From NCBI RefSeq assembly GCF_030867145.1, contig NC_134415.1:8472417-8536416 (forward strand): 64,000 nt of DNA, in the 5' to 3' direction. Under the pieces are notes generated by a model. The model was not told the DNA's origin. It was given only the letters and a program-made list of their open reading frames with translations, and ran no database searches. A program made the translations under genes and the position numbers. Shown here piece by piece: positions 33,001-46,700 of the stretch (its first letter is position 1; the number at the start of each line of letters is the position of its first letter). Source of the DNA: Opisthocomus hoazin. Its lineage: Eukaryota; Chordata; Aves; Opisthocomiformes; Opisthocomidae.

Positions 33001-35294
33001 GGGGAGGCTCCTGTGTCAGAATACAAAGATTCAGCTTTATGGACCGATTTTTATATACTTCTCTGTTACAAATTTAAGAGTCAACCATAAAGGCGAGCAG
33101 CAGTTAAAGCGGCAGTTTTTCACCTTTTTAACTGGAAAACGAGCCTGCGCCAGTAACTCACATGTTGGCAGGGGTGCCATCACCACACACTCCTGCGTTT
33201 CGTTCCCAGGGGGGAGGCGTGCGGTTGTCACCCTTTCACCCTCCTCCTGGCGCTTTTTCTCATTCCCTCTTCCAGAGCCGAGGCAGCTCCAAGGCGCGTT
33301 TATTTTCCATGCGAAAGAGAGCAGAGAAGAACCCCAGTTTTCGAGGTGCTTTGGAGCAAGGGCAGCCTCATCCAAGGCCGAGTCAACGGCTTTCAGGGTG
33401 GTGGCTGGGGAGAAGGAAACGCAGCGGGAAGGGGGTAAACGTTACAGAATATAAACAGGTAAATTCATGAGCTTACCTCAACCTGAGTTCCAGAAACCGA
33501 CTGGAAACCTAAGGGGCCGGTGTTGCTGCCATTTCATTCACATTTAATGGCATCATCGTTCTACGTAAGGCTCCAATGACCAGACAAGGGATTTACATGC
33601 TGTTAGACAAAGAGCCCTTGCTAGATGGTTCAAATAATCAGACAGCGGTATTTTTACCAGTGGATTCTAATAATTTTATCCTCTAAGCCAAAATACAAGG
33701 GGCAAAATGGCCGTTTTAAAACCGCATTTTTATCATCGATTATATAGATCATAGATACTTTTTAATCTGCAAACTCATATGTTCCACCACAACCAGGAGT
33801 CTCCTCCCAGAGCTGGCCTATAGGCTTTAAATACAATACTTGTAACGGCCAGCATGGATTTCTATTCCTCCAATCTACGTGAACTAGCCCGATGAGGCTT
33901 CTATGGGCCTTATTCAATTGTGTTAGAGAACCTGGATTTGTTTAATTTTTTTCTGGAAATGCTAGCTCAAGGCTGGAAACAGAGAGCAAGCTCATGGTTT
34001 TACTCTGCTACTTTGTGCTGGGCCACCCAGGGCAGTGTGAGAGTCCAGCCGGAGCAGTCACACAGAGTTCTGAGTCCTTTTTCAGAAGTGGCCTGCCCAA
34101 ATTGTGCAACGCACAGGGCAGCCTATTACAGAAATCCAGATGCAAAATCAGCGCCCTTATGACCCCACCCCAGAGCACTAAGGGCAAGTAAATCTCTACA
34201 TAGAGGTCATCTGTCAGTAGTTTGTAACTTACTACAGCAGCCAAGAAAACAGTGCAATACGTACCTCTAGAAGCTTAATTAATGTTCCAGTGGATATTTT
34301 GTAAGACGAGCAGAGCTTTTAAGTAGCTTTTGGTTTATATATTTTGTGATAGAGTAGCCGCCTACAGCATATGCAAGAAGAAAAAAGCCAATGCAGCTTT
34401 AGACAAAACAAAGCATGAAGAAAACGCAAAGGTAAACTACAAGTGTCAGTAGCAAACCAGGGGATATTCCCCCCCACCCCCCACTGCTCTCGAGTTCTAT
34501 CCAAAAATGCATAGTAAATCCTGCAAAATCTAGAAACCCAGGGGAGGGGCTCTTGCTCAGCATGAAGCAACTCTTCAGCTCTTTCTGCAAAGACAGATGT
34601 GGTTAAAGTGCAAAGAATATCCTTAAAGTTGAAGTTTCAGAGCTGAAAGGTGTTTTTATTCTGTCACAGAAACCATTTTTCCTGCAGAAAGCTTTATCAC
34701 GTTTAATTCAGTTCACAGATGCGGTTCTCTACTGGTTTTGTTTCTCCTATCCCTTGTCATGGGACAGCAGATCTCAAACTTGAGATCAGGGTTTCCTTCA
34801 GTAAAGGTCTGGAGACTCCCTCTCCTCTCCCCACCACCAGTGAGTATCTGGTTACTACCTCCCCTTCCCGTCCTCACTACGGATCTCCACAGTCAGAACA
34901 CAGTGATCTGGGTTTACAGCAGAACCCCGGAGCGGTGTCAGACAGACAGGCCTTGCCACAGGAACCTCTCCCAAACCCTGGCTTCTGACAGGAAGAGCCT
35001 TGCATCCTCTGTCAGAAGCCTCCCAGAGATCCCAGTCTGCAATTCCCCCCCAGCACCTTTCTTCCTTCCCTCAGAGAATCCAGAGCAGCGTCACTTTTCT
35101 GCCTTTCTTTAGCTCAGGGATGAGGCAGCAGGGAGGAAGGGGAACGTCGCTTTGGAAGCCATCACGTCATCTGAACTGTAGCCACACATCCTATGGGAAG
35201 GAAGGACACAGGCAGCACACATGTGCCAAGTGATATGCCTGGGGTTCTTCTCAATTTCAATCTTATACCCCCCCCACTCAGTTTGGCAGCCAGA
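33001..35294. other. Intergenic between GNG4 promoter and LYST 3' end
   Basis: No gene was recognised. Plus-strand frames near 32.8-33.5 kb extend out of the CpG island and lack supporting splice or family evidence. A C-rich run lies at about 34.47 kb. Confidence 0.55.
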
Positions 35295-35437
35295 TGTTCT
35301 CCTCTGGAGATATTCCAGACCCGCCTGGACAAGGTCCTGTGCAGCCTGCTGTAGGTGACCCTGCTTCAGCAGGGGGGTTGGACTAGATGACCCACAGAGG
35401 TCCCTTCCAACCCCTACCATTCTGTGATTCTGTGATG
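35295..35437 (+). mobile_element. CR1 LINE 3'-end fragment (subfamily B)
   Basis: About 140 bp of the CR1 3' end, plus orientation. It runs CTGGAGATATTCCAGACC, GTGCAGCCTGCTGTAGGTG and GGGGGGTTGGACTAGATG, and ends at TTCTGTGATTCTGTG. It lies just downstream of the proposed LYST polyadenylation site. Confidence 0.93.
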
Positions 35438-35606
35438 CTGTAGTCCATAAATGGAACTTTCCCACTTCACGATTTTTAAAACATGAAAGACATGAGAACC
35501 AGCAGACAGCAATCCAGATCAAGGTGTGTGAAACCCCTAAAAGAAGAGAGGTGAAACCAAGCCAAAACCATGTTTCTAATCTCAAACAATTTGGTACAAA
35601 GATCTG

Positions 35607-35612
35607 TTTATT
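35607..35612 (-). terminator. LYST: Candidate distal LYST polyadenylation signal
   Basis: Minus-strand AATAAA with GT-rich downstream sequence, about 1.97 kb after the LYST stop. The next plus-side landmark is an unrelated CR1 fragment. Confidence 0.45.
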
Positions 35613-36936
35613 ACCCAACAATGTGACAGTGTATATACGACGACAGTGTGGAATGTGACATTTACAGGAAATTTCAGTACATCATGCACAGATACTATTG
35701 CAATGTTATTTTAATAGTTCCAGAATGTTAAGCAGAATAAATATTCCTTGCTTCAAAAAATCATTTTTACTTTTACATAAAAATATATAATATTGCACTC
35801 TTTACAAGGCCAGCAATTTTGCATATTGATTTGTAACAAGTGGAATTCTACTTTATAAAAATAAGCCTTTGTGAGCAACACCCCAAACCAGGGAGCACAA
35901 AAGCACCCCAAACCCATGATATTTGTCTTTTTTCCTCTTAACTGAAGCACATCACTTTAACACGAGCCAGGAAGCTTTTCAGTCTGTATTTGGACCTTAC
36001 ATTAACATTTAGACAGTGAAAACCATGACTAAAGCCATCCCATACAATGGTGCTACAATATACGCAGTTTAAAATCCAATTCATACAGTATGTAGCCACT
36101 TGTTTAACTGAACCAAAGATCAGCCTTTGTGTCACGGACTATGAGAATATTTTTCTAGTTTGAAAAGTCCTTCAATCAGGAAGCTGCAAGAATTTCTGAA
36201 GACTGTTTGGAAATTTCAAAAGAAGTGTAAAGATTTCTTGTGTGTATGTCATCTTCATCACAACCTGACAGTTTCACACATGGTGTTTTGAAGGCAGATG
36301 AACCTTTAACGTGAGAAGATAGAGCAGTTCGTCTGTATGGCAACAGCGGAACATGTCAATGATGAAAAAGCATAGCAATTTAAAACAAAAAATGTAACTA
36401 CATCAGACTTACATAGCATTTTTGTTTTACCATTTGCAGGACTAATAGGCACTCATTCATGGTCTTAGGTTTAGAGGTCTTCAAATTTCAAATCCATCAA
36501 CTGAAATGTTAGTTTTTGATCTGGCCTAAGAATTCAAATTTAAGCCTTTCACAATGGAGGCTTATCCCCCCCGCCCCCTCCCCCCAAAAGATAGCACCTA
36601 GGAATAAATAACATATTTGCACAGTATCTGTGTAAACTCTTCCAAATCATCTGATGCCTATGAACATTGATTATTCAAGCAGTTAGATTCCAACATTTTA
36701 CAGTGTATTGAACTTCAATAACACTAGAACAGGAGCACATCTGTGCCTTCTTTAACACCTTCTTCTGGAGCTCTGGAAGATAAGCTGTGTGTGTATATAA
36801 TATATATTCTGCCACAGAATTGCAAAAGCTAGATGTTACAAAGTTAGGGAGTTAACACTACATTAAAAAACAAAACCAAAATGTGATCTAACTATTGCTT
36901 CATGATGCCATGAGGTGTCTATCGATCACTAAGTGT

Positions 36937-36942
36937 TTTATT
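36937..36942 (-). terminator. LYST: Candidate proximal LYST polyadenylation signal
   Basis: Minus-strand AATAAA about 640 nt after the stop. It is an alternative to the distal signal. Confidence 0.35.
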
Positions 36943-37577
36943 TTTGCCTGTTGTAAAAACTATTGTACCAACAGAGAAGACGGCAAAAAATTACAAATAT
37001 AAAGATAACAGAAATTCAATTTTTTAGCATTACAATACCGTAAGATGGTGCAAAAAGCACCTACTAAGTTCTTTGCTTCTCAAAAAAAGCAATTTTAAGT
37101 GGTCTTGGATTTTTAAGTTTTGGGTTTCTTATCCCAGAGCTAACTATACCACGCTCAGATATACATATGCTGACATTTTAATAGATATTTACAGACCTTT
37201 ACGCTGCCAATATTTTACAACATAAGAGGGGGAATAAGCATTATCAATTTTTTTAAATACTTCTGTCCATGAAGTGATTTAAAAAAATCCTGTTATGTTT
37301 TCTATTGCAGCATTTTGACTTGCATGTTAGAGCATTTATGAGTCACTTTGCTGGTATTGGAGTATATGACCAGAGCTTCCTGGTGACCTGGATATGCTTC
37401 AGGTTTGTGCATGGATGTACACGATTTTACAACCACCTTAGACTGCTCTTTTTTAAAATCTGTTCAGTCATTTTAGAGAAATTCAAAGTACTTCAAAATC
37501 CAGTTAAACGAGAGATTCTGCAATCTATTTTGGATTTAAAGTGCATCAGAGACATGAGTTAGCAGCAAAAATAGTCA

Positions 37578-37716
37578 TCACCCAGCCGCATAGCTGCTAA
37601 GAAACGAATAGAACATGGGTAACTTCAGGCGCTGCTGGTCCTTGCGACACCAAGCTATAACATTTCCATCACTATTAGCTGTGAACAAGTGATGCCCATC
37701 ACAGGAAAATGTAAGG
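37578..37716 (-). CDS. LYST: LYST last coding exon
   Basis: 139 nt, acceptor TTTCAG|CCTTAC. It encodes [35 protein letters not shown] and the terminus [10 protein letters not shown], with TGA at 37580-37578. The final WD repeat matches the known LYST C-terminus. Confidence 0.98.
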
Positions 37717-40700
37717 CTGAAAAACAAGAAGACAATCTATTTTTATATCAGATTTAGCTATTGGCTAGAAGACATTAAAAGCCTGTAAGAGCACAGCCAA
37801 CAAAGACCAGCTCTCAGGCGAGACCCGGTCAGTACATTAACATCATAATATATTTGCATATACCTGCTTATCCACTTTTGTAACTAAGCAGGCTGAGCTA
37901 CAGCATTTGTGCCGCATTTCAATATGCCACGCAGCTGAGAACCCACTTCTTTCCAGCACCAAAGAAAAGGGTAGGATCAGTAGCAGCATCCTACTCATTC
38001 CCTGGGCTGCCCCTTCTGCTTCTGAAAGGCAGGCTTTTCAACAACAGAACTCGGTGCCCTCTGAACTTGGTTGCTGACACAGGCAGAAACTAAACCCACC
38101 AGATTTCATGGCACAGCACGGGACTTTTGTTCAACCCAGCATTTCTTAAGCTAGAACAGTAGTAAAGCCCGTCAGTCATACCACGGGTAATGCTAGAGAG
38201 CAGGAAGGTCAGCATCCATTTTCCCTCTCATTTAAGCAGGAAAGTTTAAATTATTCAATAGCTACTAAATCATTATCAACAAGCTTTGTGAAATATGCTT
38301 CTTAAAGGAGGTAACAGAAAGACACTAATCAGACGATGTTTTTTGTTTCTAAAAAATGGTTGGTAGTGGTTTGGTTTTAAATGATAGTTCAGCAATGGTC
38401 AAACCAAATTTTTTCCAGAGTAATTTGTTACTATGCTAACATTAAGATGATAAAATTTTGGCATAACTCCAAGACCTCTGTGCAGGGTACTGTACCAGTG
38501 GGGATATCAGACTCGATCCTTTGACTATGTTCTGAAAACACTTTGGCATGAGAATAATTCTGCTTATATAAATCATCAAGGGAGAAAATTATACAAGCAG
38601 TCTAAAATGGCAGCTTCCAGGCTCTTCTGAGTTTCCTTTACTCCCTTCACCACCATTTCCCCCAGCATCAGAAAAAAAAAAATCAGGGAAAAATGCAGTG
38701 TTTTCATTTATTTCTGAGGGAGAAAAAACTCTTGTCTGTTTGCGTCTGACAGTTAATATTATCTCATTTCTTACACATTCTGGAGAAAAAATATTAAACT
38801 TAGAAATAAGAAGCGTACCTATTGTTCAGTTCTCCAGGGAATCCTGCTAATTTCTATCTGCCAGCAGCAGAACCTAGTTATTACTGTCATTACAAACACA
38901 GTACACTTGTGCTCATTTTGCTTCCATGAATAATTAGTAGGATTGCATTGCTCTTTTTAGACCTGGGTGTTTACCTCCTGTTCCCATGTCAAATCCAATT
39001 CCAGTACTCAAGGCTATTTTGTTGGGGTTTTTTTGGTTGGTTTTATTGGGGTTTGTTTGTTGTTTGGCTTTATGTGGTTTGTTGTTCTCCCCCTCCCCCC
39101 CCCCCCAAGAGAAAAATCCATTTATTGTATACTTGAGATCTTTTTACCTTACAATAGGTTTGGCTGACTTTGAAAATGTTATTTCTCGTACTGGCTTCAA
39201 GTCCCATGTACTCCACAGTCTGAAAGAAAGCATAATTTTTCTGCACATGTAATTTTACAAGTATTTCAGTGATAAACATAACCTGTTTAGCAACTACTAA
39301 GACTGGAAACTGAACAACAGCTTGTCCACTTTCTTTAAAGCCAAATATCAGCATGACATTTGGCTACATGCTCTCAAACTTTGAGCCTAAATTATAAAGC
39401 ATTTTAATAAATAAGTTTCAAATGCTTACCTTACAACTCCATTTTCAAGCCCCCCTGCAATCACGTTGACAGACACTCCCTCAGGCTGGTTAGAGAAAGC
39501 AACGGAGCAAATACTTTCCCTGCAGTGTACATGTCCCACGAGATCACCATTAACCGTCCAAAGTCTCAAATCACTGCCCCCTCCAACTGCAACAGAACAT
39601 AGCATGGCAGCATTCAAAAAATACATCCAGACTACAGCTAGGTCTATGCAACAGAACCTTTAACTGTTAAAGAACTCAACTTCTTGAATGATCAGAAGGT
39701 TTAAATGACTCAGTGATGCGTACTGCAGTATACAATTAACTCTTCTCTCCTTTTGTGAGAGGGAGCATGCAAACCACCAAGCTGCTGCAGTGATTTAGTA
39801 GATACCACTTCATATTTATGGAACACTGTACTTACAAAATGCTATCCGAATTTACTTTTAATGACCAATTTTTGTGTGCTAACAGGGAAGCACTAAGAGG
39901 GAATTCATACTACCTACTTTGAACAGCTAGTTCTTGTACCCTGGCTTGCATTTTAGGCACAATACTTAATTATTTTTTTTTTTTTAGGCAAAATATTTAA
40001 AATACTTAAAAGTAGCAAGCACAATTATTTTACCTGGTTATCTGGAATTATTTGATTCTGTCAAAAAACTAGTAACCCAGCTACTGCTTTGTCTTAAAGG
40101 GGATTGAAACTCATATTCCTTACCAATTAAAGAACAACACAATCTTTTCCAGAAAAAAAACCCTGGCTGGTGAGCTACAGAAATTGAGTTGAAAATCTCC
40201 ACGGTTTCCAAAACTGCCAGAATAATTTCCCCTTGTCCTTTAGTAGTATATACTGTGCTATTTTGCTTCTTGCAAGTCTGTGGAGGACTACAGTAAGAAA
40301 AGGTGGCTAAAAGGTACTTCAGTATGTAAGACTTATCTTACTAAACGCAGAAGAGAAAGAAAATTTGCCCAAACAAAGCAAAAATTGGGTCACTAACTGT
40401 ATTCTAACACTATGGATAAAGTTAAGCTCTCTTCCTTTATATTCTGTACCTTCTTGGATCAACAGAACAATAGTCTGTCATTTAGATGGAACCTCTTCCC
40501 TCCCCCAGTCTCGAGTTAACACAATACACACAGATATCTTTAGAGAAAGCAAAACGGCATGAGGACTCCAAGTTGGCCCTGCGTTACTGATACACAGTCT
40601 TGTAGCACACAGTCAATCTTCACGGCGGTGAGCATTCCGATTTATGAAATACTCAAAAACCCACTGCTCAGACAGCTCTTAGTACTGTTTCTGGACAACA

Positions 40701-43700
40701 GCATTATGGGGAAAACAAGACAGTACAAAAACCTGCTTTAAAATAAGATGGGGGAGAATGATTTCCCTCTGTAGAAGCCCGAGTACAAATATCTATTCCT
40801 GCTTTAGTACAGCTGTTACACCTCTTTGCTTTGAGCTAGTGAATAGCTATGGAAATCTGTGTTTGGTTCTGGCGATATGGAAGCATTTAAAGTGAGAGAG
40901 TGAATAACAAAAATCCTATTGCTCTGTAATATACTGAAGAACTGTACCTCTGACAACAAATCCCTGCTAAAATGAAAGCAGTGAACTTCACAGAATTTAG
41001 GTCTCCCAGGAATCTGTTGAAATTTCAAGTCTTTATAAAGAGATCAAGCTGTTAGCTTTTATATCTCTACATTTTGCTCAAACACATGCATAATCATTTC
41101 TGGAGAAATGTATATGTTACTATGTAAAAAAAAGAGCGCTTCTATTTGACCAAATGCATCCTCAGACGATTAACTCACACTCAGTAACTAATATTATAGC
41201 AAGTATCATGATTTATTTGGTCTGCAAGTCAAAACAGCTTTCCTGACTGCCAACTATACCTGAATCGCAAACTGTGGCAATATCACCAGTTGTTTCACTG
41301 GCTGAAACTGCAGTCACAGGACTCTTGTGTCCAGCCAGACTCTGGACATAGCACAGCCTGAAGAAAATAGAGAACAAGCCAAAAGTTCAGACTCAAACTC
41401 AGAAAAGGTTCTTCAACATTTTGCATGATGATGGTATTTTTCATATTCATTCTAGAATTCTAGCACCCTTCACGAGGAAAAAACAGTAAGGGTTTGACTT
41501 CATATTAAGATATACGTGGAACAAATTCAGTTAACCTTAAAAGGGTAAAGACAACCAAAAGCTGGAAAACAAGTATTTAAAGGAAAGCCATTGGAAAGAG
41601 TTACATATATACATGTACCTGTTCAAATCCCAGATGATGCAGGTTCCATCTTTGCTGACACTTATCATTATACTGTACGGTTTGCACACAAACAAGCTTG
41701 TTATTTCTGCTGTGTGACCATACAGATGGACTTGGGACTCCATTTCTATCTCTGAAGGCTGAAAAACAGGAAAATAAAACACGAACTCAAAAAAATTAAT
41801 GTCTTTTTTCTGAAAAGGATAAGCCTAGGGACAAGTTTATAATTCTTAGATTTCAAAAAATGGTTCCTATTGCTTTTAATGTCATCTGTGATAAGCCGTA
41901 CATGTCATTAATGTTCAACTGTTTGCTTCCAGTGCTTTAGTCTAAGCAAACATTCTGATATAGTCCAATGAATCAAAATGAAGAACGACTGTACTTCCTC
42001 TGTCTCAGTTACACACTGCAGTTTTCTGCAAGAGTGCTATTTCCACACAACAGCGAAATGACAGTCGTCAATATTTCAGCATCTAGAGAAAGCACTTGGA
42101 AGCGTAGCAGGAAAACCCAGCTCAGCAGTTACCAGTCTGTGTGCAGTAAATTACTGGGAATTCCTCAAGTTGGTGCCAAGTCCTTCAGTGATACCAAGTT
42201 GGAAAAATAGGCAGGAAGTCAAGTTTAAATATAGAAACTGCTAGATAAAAATTAAAGCAGCAAATTTAACGCCAAATGACACTGCTTATTCAAGTTCTAT
42301 AATTTGAAATGATTCAGACTTCCTGAAAACTGACTGAGGTGAAGGAGTTGCTTAATCAGAATACTAATGCTTTAGGACAACTTGCTGTACAGAGATTAGA
42401 ATAATCTCCATAAAAGAAAGGAACATTTTTCTGCTTGTTTCCTCACACGTCAGAGCACATGGTCTGCTTTTTTGTATGAGGGTACAGGATGCATTCAGGA
42501 GGTCTACAAAAAGCTTGAAAGTAGAGACAGACAAAATAAAAATATACATATGCTTAACTCTTAGTTTGTAGAAAATTGACGTCTTTCTGCATGAAAAGGG
42601 ACAATATAATCTATGTCATATTGCAAAAGTCAATACATTTTTTGACAAGAGGAAGACCTGCTATTTTGCTCTTGCTGCTGAGCATCTCATGCAAATAAGA
42701 CACACGACAGTATCCGGTTGTCAGAACGGTGTGGTATATCACATATGCAGATCTTTCTTTAATCCTTGCTCAGTTTAGAGAAAAAATGTACCTTTTTTGG
42801 CATAACAGCAACAATCAAGACTTGTTATTTTCTGCACAACGGATTTTGATAACCCTTTTACCATGCTCCTCCTATGTCCTTTAAGTGTTTGCTGTTGATC
42901 TGCATGTCAACACCTGCGCTGAAAGCAGGATTCACCTTTAGCACCTTCTCTCTATGGCACCAATAGCAATGGTTTATTGATTCTTCACCGAGTCATGGTA
43001 GTAATATTGTAATGAGACAAGCTGTAATTTTAGCACCAACTGTATTAGGGTCTAGTAAGTTATGAAATAATTACCTCATCCGTCAAATGCCACCCCTTTT
43101 TTACTTCCCGCTTGCTTTTAGATGACAACCACTAAAACAGTACCTAGATGTGGAAAAACACGTAGGTGCGTATCTACCTTTAAATAGCAGTTCTTTCTCT
43201 TGATTACCCAAAGTGATCGCCTATGGTACTTGAGTGGAGAATTTAAATTATCACTGTCCAGTTTTAATAATCTGTTTGGGTAAAGCGCTCTCTTTCTGTT
43301 TGCAAGACAACTCCAATAGTCAGCAAGTAAAGGCTGGAGTAATTTGTACAACCAGAAAGCCTCGGCTGTGGTTTTCATGAAGGTATGAATTATTGTCAAG
43401 ATAGATCACAGTTTCAAAGCAGTACTTCATTAGTTTTTTGACCATCTTAAAGAAATGCTAGAAAAAATACATCATCTGAAGTACAACATTCAAGTATTTT
43501 TCAATTCTGACAGCATGCCTTTCAATTCCCATATCCAATTAACAACATATCTGTTTTATGCCTGTGCATAGAATTTATATAATGTGAAACAGGGAAAAAT
43601 ATTCAGGTTTCAAGTACTGCATTATAACAGACTGTTCACTTTATCACCAAACAGCTGACAAGATGCATACAGAACAGATGCGGAAGCATATTTGCATTCC

Positions 43701-46700
43701 CTGCAGCCCCGATTGGGGTAACTGACTCGACAACCGGAGCTACAGAATTGGCACAAGGTCAGTCTGCCTGGGGCATGTAAAACTGTCAGCGCTGAGAAAT
43801 TCAAAGACAGTCTCAAAGACAACATCTGTGCAGCTGAACAAAAATCACTTGTTTCTAGGAAACGCGGGAAACTTCAGAATCATAACCCCACTACTGGAGT
43901 TTCTTTTTAGAATTGCAGAAGGCAAGTATATTGAATTTCTATTTTAGTACCTAAAAAAATGTTAACTGGAATCCAAGTCTCAGTAGAGGTTATTTACAAG
44001 CTCACTATTCTAGTGAGCAGTTAAGGTGCCTGACTTCAGATCCGACTGAAGCTTGCACGCTTAAAGCTCTACTTCATTCTTTAAACTCAAGTGCTGCTGA
44101 GCTCAGGAATCACCGGAAATTGGAAGAAAGCCAATGAAGAAATCACTGTATATTTGTGCTCTTCCCAAACATCTGCTGTTTGCCACTGTTGAAAACAGGA
44201 AACTGGGTAGGCACAGCAGATCATACCAAGCCCTCTAGCCCATGCTAATATAGTGATTTAAGAGCATCAAGAGTACAATACTACAAATGTGTCTGCCAAT
44301 ACCTGTATCTGTATCAAGCTAAATTGGAGAAATCAGTTTAATTTAGTTGGTGCTACGGGTAATCCTATAGACATACCTGAAATGACCTGTCAAGAAAGTT
44401 ACAAACTCTTTGTTAAAACTATGAAGAGTAGAAGTTACTGCTGGAGAAAGTCAAGAAAGATCAGAAACTCAGTCTGAACCAGAATGTGAAGTTCTATTTG
44501 TGTTTTCATACCATGCATATTACCACATAGTATCAGGGCGATTTCCACTAGTATCTCAGTGTCCTCCACTAATGCATTAAGCAAGGCAAGTTACTTTTCT
44601 CCCTTCTCTCCTCACAGCTTTTCCCCTGACAAAGCGAAGAGGCTTCGTGGTTAATATAGACACCAACATAGATTTCATCCCGCCTCTCTGTAGTATAAGT
44701 GCCTTCTGCATTTGAAATGTTGTTTACTTCAGGGAAATGAATCCCACAGTTTGTTAAGGCTTTGAAAGGTTCTGTCTCCTTCACAGAAAAAAGTTACTCC
44801 TTAATGTAAGGAGCTTCACTGTACCCGACAGCTTCAATTCCAAGCTCTAGCCAGAATACAGTCAGAGCTGCCTGTGTAATCAGTTAATGCACCTGGATGT
44901 TGAGGGCTGACTAAAGGCTAGCAATATGTGAACAACAGCTTTAAAAAACCCACAAATAAACATGCTGAGAGATCTATTTAATGTCACAGAGGATCCTTCA
45001 AAAACAAATACTAAACAAGCACTTGATGTTTTTAGCAACTGCCCTGAATATAACATATTACCCTTTTCTCACTTTTCCTGTTTTAAAAAAAAGACGGTAA
45101 TAGTGAATACAGCTAAATCATTAAATATAAATCCTGCCCAATGGAACTTACCGTATTGCTAGTGAATCTGTTCATATATGCTGTGATGACACCAGATTTA
45201 CTACCTGTGAACAGCTGACAACTGTCTGGCACCCATGCGCAACTTGTTACCTTGGAAAGACAAAACAAAGCCAGAAAAAATTAGAAACTATTTTGACTGC
45301 TGTTTACATTATGCCATAGCATTTGGTCCAACTGATTCTTTATTGGCTGTCCTAAGAAAAGCCACGTAAAATACCTCAGCTAAAGAAATCCAAGAGTTAA
45401 AATATACCTGCTCTAGGTCACATTTCACAGAATCACAGAATGTTCGGGGTTGGAAGGGACCTCTGCGGATCATCTAGTCCAATCCCCCTGCCGAAGCAGG
45501 GTCACCTACAGCAGGCTGCACAGGACCTTGTCCAGGCGGGTCTTGAATATCTCCAGAGAAGGAGACTCCACAACCTCCCTGGGCAGCCTGTGCCAGGGCT
45601 CCGTCACCCTCAGAGGGAAGAAGTTCTTCCTCATGTTCAGATGGAACTTCCTCTGCTTCATTTTGTGCCCATTGCCCCTTGCCCTGTCGCTGGGCATCAA
45701 TGAAAAGAGCTTGGCCCCATCCTCCTGACACCCACCCTTCAGATATTTATAAGCATTTATTAGGTCCCCTCGCAGCCTTCTCTTCTTCAGGCTGAACAAG
45801 CCCAGCTCCCTCAGCCTCTCCTCGTAAGGGAGATGCTCCAGTCCCCTCACCATCCTTGTAACCCTCCGCTGGGCTCTCTCCAGTAGCTCTTCATCTTTCT
45901 TGAACTGGGGAGCCCAGAACTGGACAGAGTACTCCAGATGAGGCCTCACTAGGGCAGTGTAGAGGGGAAGGAGAACCTCCCTCGCCCTGCTGGCCACACT
46001 CTTCTTGATGCACCCCAGGATCCCATTGGCCTTCCTGGCAGCCAGGGTGCTGCAGCTTGGCAGCTGCTGGCTCATGGTTAACCTGTTGTCCACCAGGACA
46101 CCCAGGTCCCTCTCCACACAGCTGTTACTTCACAAACTACAGCAAAGAGGGAAGTTCTGTGTAGCCCAGAATTCACAGCTAAAGAGCAGTGAACTACTGC
46201 AGACTTCTAGACCTACAGCTGGATCATCCGCCAAAATGTTTTTGGTAGAATCTCACCAACCACTGGAGCTTAACAGAGATTATGCAGTGTTCCCTAACAA
46301 TCTTTCAGACTTTTTCAGAGGAATCCTAAACTATAGTGGAGTTCTGCTTCTAATGCGAGGCATCTATAATTTCTTCCTCTATTCATTTTTCTTGGCCCAG
46401 AACTTATGCTTTTATAAATCCACACCAGTATCGCACAGGAGAGCAGAGCTACAAAATGTATTTCAAAGGGATCTTTACCTAGCACAGAAACACATCCAGG
46501 AAACACGATACAGTGGAGCGATGAGGGACACATTCCAAAGGAGAACCAAACTGATTAAAACCAGATGTGTTTGGATGCTCATCTCCAAGAGTAAGTTTTC
46601 TTATTTACCAGCGTCTTTGGAAAAATTAAACCAAGAGTACGTACTGCCAAGTCAGGCCACCACTGAAACTCGCAATATTAAACTCAACACCAATATACCG

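Larger units (their letters stand above)
35590..37577 (-). other. LYST: LYST 3' UTR (approximate)
   Basis: Sequence following the LYST stop codon, AT-rich with no long frame on the LYST strand. Minus-strand AATAAA signals lie at 36942-36937 (3' UTR about 0.65 kb) and 35612-35607 (about 2 kb). The distal signal is followed by a GT-rich stretch (TTTGTACC...TTGTTTGAG). The end is inferred. Confidence 0.5.

Noticed and set aside
31874-33454. Long plus-strand frames (300 and 204 codons) over the GNG4 CpG island
   Set aside because: Composition-driven: several overlapping frames are open on both strands, with Pro/Arg/Ala-rich products and no family resemblance. A divergent non-coding RNA is possible but unsupported.
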